DNA of 64,000 nucleotides from Nymphaea colorata. Lineage: Eukaryota; Streptophyta; Magnoliopsida; Nymphaeales; Nymphaeaceae. The position numbers were made by a program, and so were the translations under genes. Below, one piece after another: positions 1-12,822 of this stretch. Location of the stretch: contig NW_022205289.1 in the NCBI RefSeq assembly GCF_008831285.2, positions 62,001 to 126,000 on the forward strand. Direction: 5' to 3'. Within the stretch, counting starts at the first letter, position 1; every line of letters begins with the position of its first letter. The notes below the pieces were generated by a model that did not search any database, had not been told where the DNA came from, and saw only the letters and a program-made list of their open reading frames with translations.

Positions 1-1190
1 AAAATTTATTGAAAAGAAGATAGTCAAGAAGTATGGAAAAAGAGGATTGGGAGGTCATTGCAGATAGAGGGATTTTGGAATGGAACATGTCTGCCTCATC
101 ATCATCCTTTGGATGTGGTGACATTGTTCCTGGTCTCATATTGAGCTACGATAACTTGCCACATTATTTGAGGAATTGTTTTGTATATTGCAGCATTTAT
201 CCAAAGGATTATGTGATAGGAAGGGATGAACTGGTCATGCAATGGTTGGCTCATGAATTAATTGAGGAAAACGAAGGGATTGATGCCAAACTGACTGCAA
301 ATCAATGTATTAATGATTTGATAAAGCGATGTTTATTGAAGAAACTGAAAAAAAAAGCAACTGAAACTACATGATATTTTGCATGATCTTGCCTTACATA
401 TAGGTCGAGAGGAATATAGTCATGCTTCTGCTACTGAGCGCACTCGACATCTATCTCTGCTCAGCATAGACTATCCAGAACTGCTCATGCATGGTGCCTC
501 AGGAGCAGCAAATAAGTTGCGGACATTATTGGCTGATTGGCATTTGGTTAATATTGCATGCATTATCAATGTAAAGTGGCTGAGGGTGTAGTCATTGAAG
601 GGCTGTGGGATCCATTACATTCCAAATTCCATTGGAGATCTTGCACTTTTAAAGTATCTGGACTTAAGCTATTCTAGAGTTAGACGGTTGCCTAGTTCAA
701 TTGGCAAACTTTGTAACTTGGAGATGTTGAGTTTGAATAATAGTAATATTATTGAGTGACCCAAGGAAATGTTTGAACACTGGAACTTAATGTATCTCAG
801 GATGGAAAGTACTTGGTGTTTGAGTTTTATAGCTGAAGGCTTGGGCAAGCTTAGCAATTTATGGACCTTAAAAGAGTTTCTTGTATGTGATGTAGCACAA
901 ACACAAGGGGATGCAATATTAGAGAACTACGAGGCTTGAATAAACTAAAAGGGAAGTTGTCAATAGAAGGTTTGGGGGCAACATTAAAAGCAACCGATGC
1001 AGAAAAAGCACAATTGCTTAAGGAGAAACTTGGTCTAATCAGTTTGGAATTACACTTTCAGGCACAAAGGTGATGACAAAGTCACTAGTGCTTCGGAACA
1101 AAGTGGTGTTTTGGAGGCTTTGCAACTTCCAGATGACCTTGAGAAGTTGAAGATTTGTCATTACAAAGGGCATAGTGACAGATGCAGGTC
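1..1190 (+). pseudogene. CC-NBS-LRR (CNL) disease-resistance gene fragment, broken
   Basis: Intact relatives are cytoplasmic immune receptors that sense pathogen effectors through an NB-ARC switch and leucine-rich repeats. The remnant begins inside the NB-ARC domain: the ATG at 33 is not a true start, and the P-loop and GLPLA motifs are absent. Frame 33-350 reads the ARC2 region, with LSYDNLPHYLRNCF and YCSIYPKDY followed by a DELVMQWLAHELI stretch. A frameshift at the nine-A run 348-356 moves the reading to another frame, which gives KLHDILHDLALHIG, the MHD-region equivalent. In-frame stops lie at 589-591 (TAG) and 757-759 (TGA). LRR sequence follows at about 592-900 (IPNSIGDLALLKYLDLS, then RRLPSSIGKLCNLEMLSL). 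A second shift near 921 opens RELRGLNKLKGKLSIEGLG, and a third near 1060 opens the VLEALQLPDDLEKLKI segment. Homology fades after about 1190, so most of the LRR domain is missing. The family call is firm; loss of function is near certain unless the frameshifts are sequencing errors. Confidence 0.88.
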
Positions 1191-2259
1191 AAGCGGGGAC
1201 GACATCAACCCACTCCCTTTAAAATGGTACTTGTTCTCAAGGCCCAATGAGTGGGCCTCTCACCATCCAAGTTCCAAGTATCGTGCTGTCCAGGACCTAA
1301 CGATGCACGTCTTCTTGCATAATCCACGGAAGAAGGCCTGCCAATATCATGAGGTTGCGAATAACATCTTCATTCTAGTCGGCAACTAGTGATTGCCTTG
1401 TCTAGAGCGAGGTGCAAAGACACATGAAGGATGCTCAAACGGGGCTTTGACCATCACTTCAATCTCGTATGCCTTGCTGGTGGTAGTTGAAGCTGCCAAC
1501 ATGTAAGGCCATGAGGACCATAGATGAGTGCAGACTGTTGAGCTTGTTGTAGGCAATGAAGAAGGGTCATTGGACTATAAAGGGTTCCCACATAGCCAAA
1601 AGATGATGAATGTCCCGAGATCACTTTGCAAGTGTTCTTGTTTAAATTTTGCCCATGCTGTATCATGGAGAGGTTCTCCATGATTGTCACAGCAAGCCAG
1701 GGAGGTTTCACTGTACCGGTTAAGTGCACAATTAAGCCAAGTTGCGGGCGATTGAGAGATGCTTGTTGGAAAGGACTGCTTTGGCATGGATCTGCCAAGC
1801 AGCCAATGGAAGCAACACAATTTGAGTTGTTTGTACAGCTGCAGAAAACACATAGTAGTGCACTCTTGGAATGGCTTAATTGTCGGGCTGTGAGGGTTCT
1901 TTCGCTTGAGTTGGCCTAGGATGTTAGCGAATGTGAAATTTTGGAAGAATGTTTGTTGACCTTAGTACCTTCAATTTGATAATATAATTGTATAAAATGT
2001 CTACACAATTACAAAACCTAAATTTTACTCTAATTTTTGTTATTGTTGGATTGCAGCACATTGTTGCCGGATTTTTGCCTCAAATTTAAACCACGTCTAA
2101 TTCAAGTTCACGTATAATTATTCGTAGAATATTATTTTCATAGGTTGTCATTTGAATGCTTTTTTGGATGTTAGAATGTTTTTCATCACCTGCCTAGAAT
2201 GTTTTCCATCACCTGCCTTTTTAGCCACCCACCAAGCATTTTCGTCGAATTGTTTAAAT
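1191..2259. other. Unassigned low-copy sequence
   Basis: This stretch holds open reading frames of about 90-115 codons on both strands (for example 1626-1919 forward, and 1454-1798 and 1575-1853 reverse). They overlap each other, and I recognise no domain, signal peptide or repeat in any of them. The forward frame running on from the NBS-LRR remnant to 1389 loses LRR character after about 1190. The region is of mixed composition up to about 1920 and AT-rich afterwards. It could be interior sequence of a degraded transposon or the decayed 3' part of the resistance gene; I cannot decide from sequence alone. Confidence 0.4.
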
Positions 2260-2571
2260 GAGTGGAAAGTTATATTTTACCGATGGACAGTCTAGCTGTT
2301 GATAGAATTTTACCCAAGGCCACTAGCATCTTGGAAATAATAGATTATTCCCGACATGACAGGATGTTGGTAATAACCAATATTTACCTTTGTTTAGTTC
2401 ATGCTGGTGATACCTTACACTAGACTTTTCTATCCAGTGTGTCGACGATCATGTTTACCGACACTCCCTTTATCAACAAAAGAATGAAATGTTGGTAAAA
2501 CCATTGCTGACATGCATTCTATTTTCACTGACATTCGGTGGCTGTCAGTAATGCTTATGTTTTTTGTAGTG
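2260..2571. mobile_element. Probable 3' terminal region of a CACTA (En/Spm-type) DNA transposon
   Basis: Positions 2560-2571 read TTTTTTGTAGTG, the reverse complement of CACTACAAAAAA, the usual outer end of plant CACTA elements. Just inside it are short repeated motifs like the subterminal repeats of this superfamily: GTTGGTAATAACC at 2366-2378 and GTTGGTAAAACC at 2491-2502, an ACCGACAC at about 2458, and a small inverted pair CTGACA (2528-2533) and TGTCAG (2543-2548). The three bases after the end, CTA at 2572-2574, could be one copy of the 3-bp target duplication. I found no matching 5' CACTA end or transposase reading frame upstream in the window. The other end may lie left of base 1, in which case the NBS-LRR fragment would be captured cargo, or it has decayed. 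The left limit given is approximate. Confidence 0.5.
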
Positions 2572-2580
2572 CTAGCTGAG

Positions 2581-2811
2581 CTGTTGCCCAAGGCATCCCC
2601 AGCTCAAGGCAGGCCCCTGCCCAAGGCGACCCCTGCCCAAGATGTCTGCTGCCCAAAGCATCATTTGCTTGGCGCCCACCTACTCCCCACCTTCAAGTCA
2701 AGCCCAGCCTGGCCCCCCCTATTCTGCCCCGTTCTAGGCACAATGCCAGCCCGTGCTAGCCTCAATCCTCCCATCGACACATGGTTAGATTTCAACCTAC
2801 CTTGCATATGA
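2581..2811. other. GC-rich patch with short degenerate GCCCAAGGC repeats
   Basis: GCCCAAGGC-like units recur at about 2586, 2619 and 2634-2660 inside an otherwise AT-rich neighbourhood. The forward frame (2512-2811) would give a proline/alanine-rich peptide without any recognisable domain, and I do not consider it a gene. The composition change begins just past the putative CACTA terminus, so this may be the host sequence flanking that insertion. Confidence 0.4.
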
Positions 2812-3440
2812 TTTCAATAGATTTAATTGGGCGGCTCATTGTATTCAACGAAAAAAATAAACAATGGGTTTTAACGAGCAGCCATTAAGGGGCTGGCTGC
2901 AGGAGAAGATCAACCCACTTTCACCATGGCCAGTGACTCATAGCAGCCATGGTGGGGCGATCATCATCCTCTATCAAGCCAAAGTCAAACACTCAATTAC
3001 TATTTTGCAATAATCAGCTAGATCAGCCACTTGCATGCCAAATTTCTAGTCGCTTGACACTACAAATCAGACCCTAAGCAGCCCGATTTAAAAGCTGTCC
3101 GTTGGGTCACCACGAAAAAAAATATACATATTAAAAGCATATGTGCATCACGATTCTCACAACTAATCCAAACTAAATTTTCTATTTTTGAAAGTTGGGA
3201 AATAGCGTATTCAAACATAGGAATGAGAATAACACTGGCTTGGAAGAAAATGTTGTTCATTCGTCTATGTGATTGAATGTTTTAATGATGTATGCAAAGA
3301 AAAAAAAGACGAATGAAGCCTGAATGGTTTCCTTACTGGTTGGATGAGCAACAAATGAGACTTCATTATCTCATCAAATCATTTCCCCAAAGAATCTGAT
3401 CCACTCAGTTTATGAGTGCGGTCTATATTGTAACTAGAAT
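2812..3440. other. Non-coding stretch with no recognised feature
   Basis: I see no gene, RNA or repeat structure here. The only frame is a 66-codon reverse reading frame (3060-3260) with no recognisable motif. Short A-runs occur at about 3114-3121 and 3299-3307. Confidence 0.5.
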
Positions 3441-4638
3441 ATACCAATTGCAATGAGCCCGTTTTAACCTTTTTGTTTCTGAAATTTTCAGAAATCCTTG
3501 TGATTTTGAAAATCAGCAATTAATAAAAATATATAATCTTGTTGGGTTTCAAAAGGAAATCCTCAGACTTTGATCAAGATCAAAACCACAAAAGAAATTC
3601 AATGTTTTACAAAACCCATTTGGGAATACTTATTTCCAAAAATCCAATCATCTCCAAAAATAATGCTATTTTCAGAAATCAATATATATCAAGCTATTTC
3701 CAAAATCAAAATTCAAGAATCATTTTTTCAAAACGTTTCTTCCTAAGGGAATTCACAAAAGTGATATTGCTACCCAAAGAGAAAATTTGTCAAAGCCCAA
3801 ATTCTCCAAATTTTCAAACAAGTTAATTCCTTTTGCCTACCATCTAGTAAAAAATGAGTTGAAATCAGCCTATCAAATGAATTTTTGCCTACCATCTAGT
3901 AAAAACCTAAGCTTATGAACACCTCCACATCAAGGATGTGCTTGGGGAACAGTCTTATGTTTTTCACCTCCAAGATGGACTTGTGCCTATGTGGGATTAA
4001 ATTTAATTAAGCATGGAGAGAAATAGAACGAAGCATGAATATACACATTTCATGCATACATGCACTCACAACATGAATGCACCTACTCAAATTCACCAAA
4101 ATCTAAGTGAATCAAGTTGGAGTTGCTTTCATGATTATGTCATATTGCCACACAAACTTGAGCACCTCACTTATTTTGACACCGAAGCACCAAATTTTCA
4201 ACATGGTTATAAAACCCAAACTTTCATAATCAATTTCAAAACGATTCCATTGGATTTTTCTCAAAATCAAACTAATTTTCAAATCCAAAAATCTCAAGCA
4301 AATTTTCATAAGCTTGACTAAAATTCCAAAAAAATAAAAATAAAAATTCCAAATTTTTCAATAAAGAAAATTCTCCCAAAACTGGACTTGGACTAGCAAT
4401 TTCCAATTTTTTAATCTCATTTCATGATCAAAACCAACCAACTAAAATCAAATCTCTCAAAATACCAAAACTAGATTCAAATATCAAAATCTTAAACCCA
4501 AAAATGCTTTCAAAAATTCTGAATTGATCGAGTTCCAACCATTCCAAACCCAAAATTTCAATCTCAAAGATTCGATTCTCGAAAATTTCAACTAGAATTC
4601 AACTCTCCAATCCAATTTTTCCAAATTCAATTTTGGAG
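3441..4638. other. AT-rich non-coding flank of the satellite array
   Basis: The sequence is dominated by CAAAAT and TTTCAAAA-type words with strong A over T bias on this strand. It resembles the low-complexity A-rich internal or untranslated parts of plant LTR retrotransposons, but I see no LTR pair, primer-binding site or polyprotein frame, so no family is assigned. Forward frames at 3539-3826 and 4013-4321 are lysine/asparagine/phenylalanine-rich products of base composition and are not called as genes. The region ends abruptly at the first satellite bases near 4639. Confidence 0.45.
3831..3905. repeat. Short direct repeat, 22-24 bp units 52 bp apart
   Basis: TTTTGCCTACCATCTAGTAA begins at 3831 and again at 3883, each followed by several A residues. 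The 28-29 bp between the copies is unique. It is probably a local duplication; it is too short and isolated to be a tandem array or a transposon end. Confidence 0.75.
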
Positions 4639-7411
4639 GCACCAAATGAATCACTCAAATCTCATTCATTTTCATGGAAGCCTGTGATTTCAATCTATTA
4701 AATCATTTAACATGGATATAACAATAAGTCAAGTACATTCAATACAGTATGCGTGATAATATGAATCACTTAAATCTGACTCGTATTCGTACGACTATAA
4801 TGCACGATCTACAGGATTGAAATTACAAGTTCGTATCAATACAAGTGCGATTTAAGTGATTCAAATGATCACACATACTAAATTGAATGTGCTTAACTTA
4901 TTGTTACATCCATGTTGCTTGATTAAGTGAACTGAAATCACAAGTTTGTATGAAAATGAATGTGATTCGAGTGATTCATTTGGTGTCTTATAGTTAACCT
5001 AACGTGTTTTACATGTTATTACATCCATGCTCAATGATTTAAATAATTAAAACTCACAAGTTTATATGGATATAAAGGAGACCTATGCACTAGTTTGATC
5101 CTTTCTAGTTTGTACGATAAGTTGAACATGTTGTTACATCTATAGTGATCGATGCACATGTTCACATCAATACGAGTGGGATTTAAGTGATTCAACTTGT
5201 TGTTACGTTTATATTAAATGATTTAGTAAATTCAAATCATAGGTTTATATGAAAATGAATGGGATTCGAGTGATTCATTTGGTGTCTTACAGGTAACTTA
5301 ATGTGTTTCACTTGTTATTACATACATTTGATCACTTATGTTTAATGAAGAGATTATGTGATTCATTTTTACTTGTTCTTGCATACATTTGATAACTTAT
5401 ATCTAATTGAATGTGCGTAACCATTTGTTACATACGTATAGAATGACTTTGTGGCTTGAAAAAAGAAGTCCGTTTGGAAATGAATGAGAGTCAAGTCACT
5501 ATATTGGTCCCTTATAGTTAATCTAATGTATTTCACTTGTTATTACATCTATAATGAATGATTTAAATGGTTGAAATCACAAGTTTATATGGATTCAAAT
5601 GGTTGAAGTCACTATATTTGTACACGTGTAGTTAGTCTGATGAGTTGAATTTGTTGTTACATCTATAGGGAACGTACTAAAGGATTGAAATCACATGTTC
5701 GTACGAATACAAGTGAGATTTAAGTGATTCATATAATCATGTATACTTAATTGAATGTGTTTAAATTGTTGTTACGTCTATAATAAATGATTTAGAAGAT
5801 TGAAATCACAAGTTTGTGTGAAAATGAATGAGATTCGAGTGATTCATTTGGTGCCTTGTAGTTAACCTATTGTGTTTCACTTGTTATTACATCTTTGATC
5901 AATGATTTAAATGATTAAAACTTATAAGTTTGTATGGACATAAAGGAGACCTATGCATTAGTTTGATCCCTTGTAGTTAGTTCAATAAGTTTAACTAGTT
6001 CTTACATCTATGGTGATCGATGTAAGGAATTGAAATCACAAGTTCGTATCAATACGAGTGGGATTTAAGTGATTCATTTTATCACGCATACGTAATTGAA
6101 TGTGCTTAACAATGATTTAGTAGATTAAAATCATTGGTTTGTATGAAAATGAATGATATTGGAGTGATTCATTTGGTGTCTTGTAAGTAACCTAATGTGT
6201 TTCACTTGTTATTACATATATTTGATCACTTATATTTAATTGAGAGAGATTAAGTGATTGATTTTCACTTGTTATTACATATAATTGATCACTCGTATTT
6301 AATTGAATGTGCGTGACCATTTCTTACTTACGTATAGAATGACCTAATGGCTTTGATACCAGAAGTTCGTTTGGAATACATATATAATGAATGATTTAAA
6401 TGATTGAAATCACATGTTCATGTGGATACAAACACATGTAGTTAGTCCGATGAGTTGAATTTATTGTTACAACTATAGTGCATGATCTAAATGATTGAAA
6501 TCACAAGTTCGTATCAATACAAGTGCGATTTAAGTGATTCAAATGATCACACATATTTAATTGAATGTGCTTAACTTGTTGTTACATCCATATTGCTAGA
6601 TTAAGTGAATTCAAATCACAAGTTTGTGTGAAAATAAATGAGATTTGAGTGATTCATTTGGTGTCTTATAATTAACCTAATGTGTATTACTCGTTATGAC
6701 ATTTATGATCAACGATTTAAACGATAAAAACTCACAATGTAGTTTGTTCAATGAGTTGAACATCTTGTTACATCTTATTCATTTGTATCAATATATTTAA
6801 TTGAGTGTGCGTAGCCATTTGTTACATACGTATAGAATGACTTAGTGGCTTGAAATAAGAAGTTCGTTTGTAAATGAATGAGAGTCAGGTCATTAAGTTG
6901 GTCCCTTACAGTTAATGTAGTGTATTTCACTTGTTATTACTTCTATAATGAATGATTTAAACGATTGAAATCGCAAGTTCATATGTATACAAATGGGATC
7001 TATGCATTACTTTGAATGCGTGTAATTAGCCCGATGAGTTGAATTTGTTGTTACATCTATAGTGAACGATCTAAAGGATTGAAATCACGCATTCGTACCA
7101 ATACAAGTGAGATTTAAATGATTCATATGATCATGCATGCTTAATTGAATGTGTTTAACTTGTTGTTACATCTATATTAAATGATTTAGTAGATCGAAAT
7201 CACAAGTTCGTATGAAAATGAATGAGATTCGAGTGATTCATTTGGTATCTTATGGTTTACCTAATGTGTTTAACTAGTTGTTACATTTAAAATGATTCTT
7301 AATACGGATGTCCTTAACAAGTGATTCATTTGGTGTCATATAGTTAACCTAATGTGTTTCACTTGTAATTTAATTGAATGTGCTTAACAAGTGAATTAGG
7401 ATAACAATAAG
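4639..7411 (+). repeat. HOR copy 1 (2773 bp), left-edge copy
   Basis: The first copy starts abruptly within the inverted segment; the usual left arm of the foldback is missing. It is more diverged than interior copies. The first octamer has a shortened B2 near 5170-5200, B4/C4 are fused near 6108, A5 is internally deleted near 6737, and B6-C6 are lost at about 6789. The remaining order of A to E subunits follows the common HOR map. Confidence 0.85.
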
Positions 7412-9954
7412 GCACCAAATGAATCACTCAAATCTCATTCATTTTCATGCAAGCCTGTGATTTCAATCTACCAAATCATTTAACATGGATATAACAATAA
7501 GTCAAGTACATTCAATAAAGTATGCATGATCATATGAATCACTTAAATCTGACTCGTATTGGTACGACTATAGTGCACCATCTAAAGGATTGAAATTACA
7601 AGTTTGTATCAATACAAGTGCGATTTAAGTGATTCAAATGATCACACATACTAAATTGAATGTGCTTAACTTATTGTTACATCCATGTTGCTTGATTAAG
7701 TGAACTGAAATCACAAGTTTGTATGAAAATGAATGGGATTCGAGTGATTCATTTGGTGTCTTACAGGTAACTTAATGTGTTTCACTTGTTATTACATACA
7801 TTTGATCACTTATGTTTAATCAAGAGATTATGTGATTCATTTTTACTTGTTCTTACATACATTTGATAACTTATATTTAATTGAATGTGCGTAACCATTT
7901 GTTACATACGTATAGAATGACTTAGTGGCTTGAAAAAAGAAGTCCGTTTGGAAAAGAATGAGAGTCAAGTCACTATATTGGTCCCTTATAGTTAATCTAA
8001 TGTATTTCACTTGTTATTTCATCTATAGTGAATGATCTAAATGGTTGAAATCACAAGTTTATATGGATACAAATGGTTGAAGTCACTATATTTGTACACG
8101 TGTAGTTAGTCCGATGAGTTGAATTTGTTGTTACATCTATAGGGAATGCTCTAAAGGATTGAAATCACATGTTCGTACGAATACAAGTGAGATTTAAGTG
8201 ATTCATATAATCATGCATACTTAATTGAATGTGTTTAACTTGTTGTTACGTCTATAATAAGTGATTTAGTAGATTGAAATCACAAGTTTGTGCGAAAATG
8301 AATGAGATTCGAGTGATTCATTTGGGGTCTTGTAGTTAACCTATTGTGTTTCACTTGTTATTACATCTTTGATCAATGATATAAATGATTAAAACTTACA
8401 AGTTTGTGTGGACATAAAGGAGACCTATGCATTAGTTTGATCCCTTTTAGTTAGTTCAATAAGTTGAACTAGTTCTTACATCTATGGTGATCGATGTAAG
8501 GAATTGAAATCACAAGTTCGTATCAATACGAGAGGGATTTAAGTGATTCATTTTATCACACATACGTAATTGAATGTTCTTAACTTGTTGTTACGTCTAT
8601 ATTAAATGATTTAGTAGATTAAAATCATAGGTTTGTATGAAAATGAATGATATTGGAGTGATTCATTTGGTGTCTTGTAAGTAACCTAATGTGTTTCACT
8701 TGTTATTAAATATATTTGATCACTTATATTTAATTGAGAGAGATTAAGTGATTCATTTTCACTTGTTATTACATATAATTGATCATTTGTATTTAATTGA
8801 ATGTGCGTGACCATTTCTTACTTACGTATAGAATGACCTAGTGGCTTTGAAACCAGAAGTTCGTTTGGAATACATATATAATGAATGATTTAAATGATTG
8901 AAATCACATGTTCATGTGGATACAAACACGTGTAGTTAGTCCGATGACTTGAATTTATTGTTACAACTATAGTGCACGATCTAAATGATTGAAATCACAA
9001 GTTCGTATCAATACAAGTGCGATTTAAGTGATTCAAATGATCACACATATTTAATTGAATGTGCATAACTTGTTGTTACATCCATATTGCTAGATTAAGT
9101 GAATTCAAATCACAAGTTTGTGTGAAAATAAATGAGATTTGAGTGATTCATTTGGTGTCTTATAATTAACCTAATGTGTATAACTCGTTATGACATCTAT
9201 GATCAACGATTTAAACGATAAAAACTCACAAGTTTATATGGATGTAAAGGAGACCTATGGATTAGTTTAGTTTGATCCCTTGTAGTTTGTTCAATGAGTT
9301 GAACATCTTGTTACATCTTATTCATTTGTATCAATATATTTAATTGAGTGTGCGTAGCCATTTGTTACATACGTATAGAATGACTTAGTGGTTTGAAATA
9401 AGAAGTTCGTTTGGAAATGAATGAGAGTCAGGTCATTAAGTTGGTCCCTCACAGTTAATGTAGTGTATTTCACTTGTTATTACTTCTATAATGAATGATT
9501 TAAATGATTGAAATCGCAAGTTCATATGTATACAAATGGGATCTATGCATTACTTTGAATGCGTGTAATTACCCCGATGAGTTGAATTTGTTGTTACATC
9601 TATAGTGAACGATCTAAAGGATTGAAATCACGCATTCGTACCAATACAAGTGAGATTTAAATGATTCATATGATCGTGCATGCTTAATTGAATGTGTTTA
9701 ACTTGTTGTTACATCTATATTAAATGATTTAGTAGATCGAAGTCACAAGTTCGTATGAAAATGAATGAGATTTGAGTGATTCATTTGGTATCTTATGGTT
9801 TACCTAATGTATTTCAGTAGTTGTTACATTTATAATGATTCTTAATACGGATGTCTTTAACAAGTGATTCATTTGGTGTCATATAGTTAACCTAATGTGT
9901 TTCACTTGTAATTTAATTGAATGTGCTTAACAAGTGAATTAGGTAAACAATAGG
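7412..9954 (+). repeat. HOR copy 2 (2543 bp), two internal deletions
   Basis: C1 passes directly into C2 near 7735, which removes A1 and B2 by a C-to-C exchange. B6 and C6 are also lost: the B6 head at about 9320-9331 joins the second half of D3. Otherwise the octamer order is normal. Confidence 0.88.
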
Positions 9955-12822
9955 GCACCAAATGAATCACTCAAATCTCATTCATTTTGATGCAAGCCTG
10001 TGATTTCAATCTACTAAATCATTTAACATGGATATAACAATAAGTCAAGTACATTCAATAAAGTATGCGTGATCATATGAATCACTTAAATCTGACACGT
10101 ATTGGTACGACTATAGTGCACGATCTAAAGGATTGAAATTACAAGTTTGTATCAATACAAGTGCAATTTAAGTGATTCAAATGATCACACATACTAAATT
10201 GAATGTGCTTAACTTATTGTTACATCCATGTTGCTTGATTAAGTGAACTGAAATCACAAGTTTGTATGAAAATGAATGTGATTCGAGTGATTCATTTGGT
10301 GTCTTATAGTTAACCTAACGTGTTTCACATGTTATTACATCCATGATCAATGGTTTAAATAATTAAAACTCACAAGTTTATATGGATATAAAGGAGACCT
10401 ATGCATTAGTTTGATCCTTTCTAGTTTGTACGATAAGTTGAACATGTTGTTACATCTATAGTGATCGATGCACAAGTTCACATCAATACGATTGGGATTT
10501 AAGTGATTCAATTGATCACGCATATTTAATTGAATGTACTTAACTTGTTGTTACGTTTATATTAAATGATTTAGTAAATTCAAATCATAGGTTTATATGA
10601 AAATGAATGGGATTCGAGTGATTCATTTGGTGTCTTACAGGTAACTTAATGTGTTTCACTTGTTATTACATACATTTGATCACTTATGTTTAATCAAGAG
10701 ATTATGTGATTCATTTTTACTTGTTCTTACATACATTTGATAACTTATATTTAATTGAATGTGCGTAACCATTTGTTACATACGTATAGAATGACTTAGT
10801 GGCTTGAAAAAAGAAGTCCGTTTGAAATGAATGAGAGTCAAGTCACTATATTGGTCCGTTATAGTTAATCTAATGTATTTCACTTGTTATTACATCTATA
10901 ATGAGTGATCTAAATGGTTGAAATCACAAGTTTATATGGATACAAATGGTTGAAGTCACTATATTTGTACACGTGTAGTTAGTCCGATGAGTTGAATTTG
11001 TTGTTACATCTATAGGGAACGCTCTAAAGGATTGAAATCACATGTTCGTACGAATACAAGTGAGATTTAAGTGATTCATATAATCATGCATACTTAATTG
11101 AATGTGTTTAACTTGTTGTTACGCCTATAATAAATGATTTAGTAGATTGAAATCACAAGTTTGTGCGAAAATAAATGAGATTCGAGGGATTCATTTGGTG
11201 TCTTGTAGTTAACCTATTGTGTTTCACTTGTTATTACATCTTTGATCAATGATTTAAATGATTAAAACTTACAAGTTTGTATGGACATAAAGTAGACCTA
11301 TGCATTATTTTGATCCCTTCTAGTTAGTTCAATAAGTTGAACTAGTTCTTACATCTATGGTGATCGATGTAAGGAATTGAAATCACAAGTTCGTATTAAT
11401 ACGAGAGGGACTTAAGTGATTCATTTTATCACACATACATAATTGAATGTGCTTAACTTGTTGTTACGTCTATATTAAATGATTTAGTAGATTAAAATCA
11501 TAGGTTTGTATGAAAATGAATGATGTTGGAGTGATTCATTTGGTGTCTTGTAAGTAACCTAATGTGTTTCACTTGTTATTATATATATTTGATCACTTAT
11601 ATTTAATTGAGAGAGATTAAGTGATTCATTTTCACTTGTTATTACATATAATTGATCACTTGTATTTAATTGAATGTGCGTGACCATTTCTTACTTACGT
11701 ATAGAATGACTTAGTGGCTTTGATACCAGAAGTTCGTTTGGAATACATATATAATGAATGATTTAAATGATTGAAATCACATGTTCATGTGGATACAAAC
11801 GCGTGTAGTTAGTCTGATGACTTGAATTTATTGTTACAACTATAGTGCAGGATCTAAATGATTGAAATCACAAGTTCGTATCAATACAAGTGCGATTTAA
11901 GTGATTCAAATGATCAGACATATTTAATTGAATGTGCTTAACTTGTTGTTACATCCATATTGCTAGATTAAGTGAATTCAAATCACAAGTTTGTGTGAAA
12001 ATAAATGAGATTTGAGTGATTCATTTGGTGTCTTATAATTAACCAAATGTGTTTCACTCGTTATGACATCTATGATCAACGATTTAAACGATAAAAACTC
12101 ACAAGTTTATATGGATGTAAAGGAGACCTATGGATTAGTTTAGTTTGATCCCTTGTAGTTTGTTCAATAAGTTGAACATGTTGTTACATATCATTCATTT
12201 GTATCAATATATTTAATTGAGTGTGCGTAGCCATTTGTTACATACGTATAAAATGACTTAGTGGCTTGAAATAAGAAGTTCGTTTGGAAATGAATGAGAG
12301 TCAGGTCATTAAGTTTGTCCTTACAGTTAATCTAGTGTATTTCACTTGTTATTACATCTATAATGAATGATTTAAATGATTAAATCGAAAGTTCATATGT
12401 ATACAATGCGATCTATGCATTACTTTGAATGCGTGTAATTAGTTCGATGAGTTGAATTTGTTGTTACATCTATAGTGAACGATCTAAAGGATTGAAATCA
12501 TGCATTCGTACCAATACAAGTGAGATTTAAATGATTCATATGATCATGCATGCTTAATTGAATGTGTTTAACTTGTTGTTACATCTATATTAAATGATTT
12601 AGTAGATCGAAATCACAAGTTCGTATGAAAATGAATGAGATTCGAGTATTCATTTGGTATCTTATGGTTTACCTAATGTATTTCACTATTGTTACATTTA
12701 TAATGATTCTTAATACGGATGTCCTTAACAAGTGATTCATTTGGTGTCATAGAGTTAACCTAATGTGTTTCACTTGTAATTTAATTGAATGTGCTTAACA
12801 AGTGAATTAGGTTAACAATAAG
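9955..12822 (+). repeat. HOR copy 3 (2868 bp), lacks B6-C6
   Basis: Octamers 1 and 2 are complete. In octamer 3 the B6 head joins D3 at about 12206, the same deletion as in copies 1 and 2, so it was probably inherited when these copies were amplified rather than made three times. Confidence 0.88.

Noticed and set aside
1454-1919. Overlapping ~92-114-codon frames on both strands
   Set aside because: No recognisable domain and mutual overlap on opposite strands; no support for a gene.
2512-2811. 99-codon proline/alanine-rich reading frame
   Set aside because: It overlaps the putative transposon end and a short GC-rich repeat; composition explains it.
3058-3067. CACTACAAAT as a possible 5' end of a CACTA element
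   Set aside because: It is in the wrong place relative to the 3' end at 2571, and no subterminal repeats follow; probably chance.
3539-4321. Two forward frames of about 95-102 codons
   Set aside because: Their content is Lys/Asn/Phe/His-rich, as expected from A-rich DNA; no motif and no gene context.
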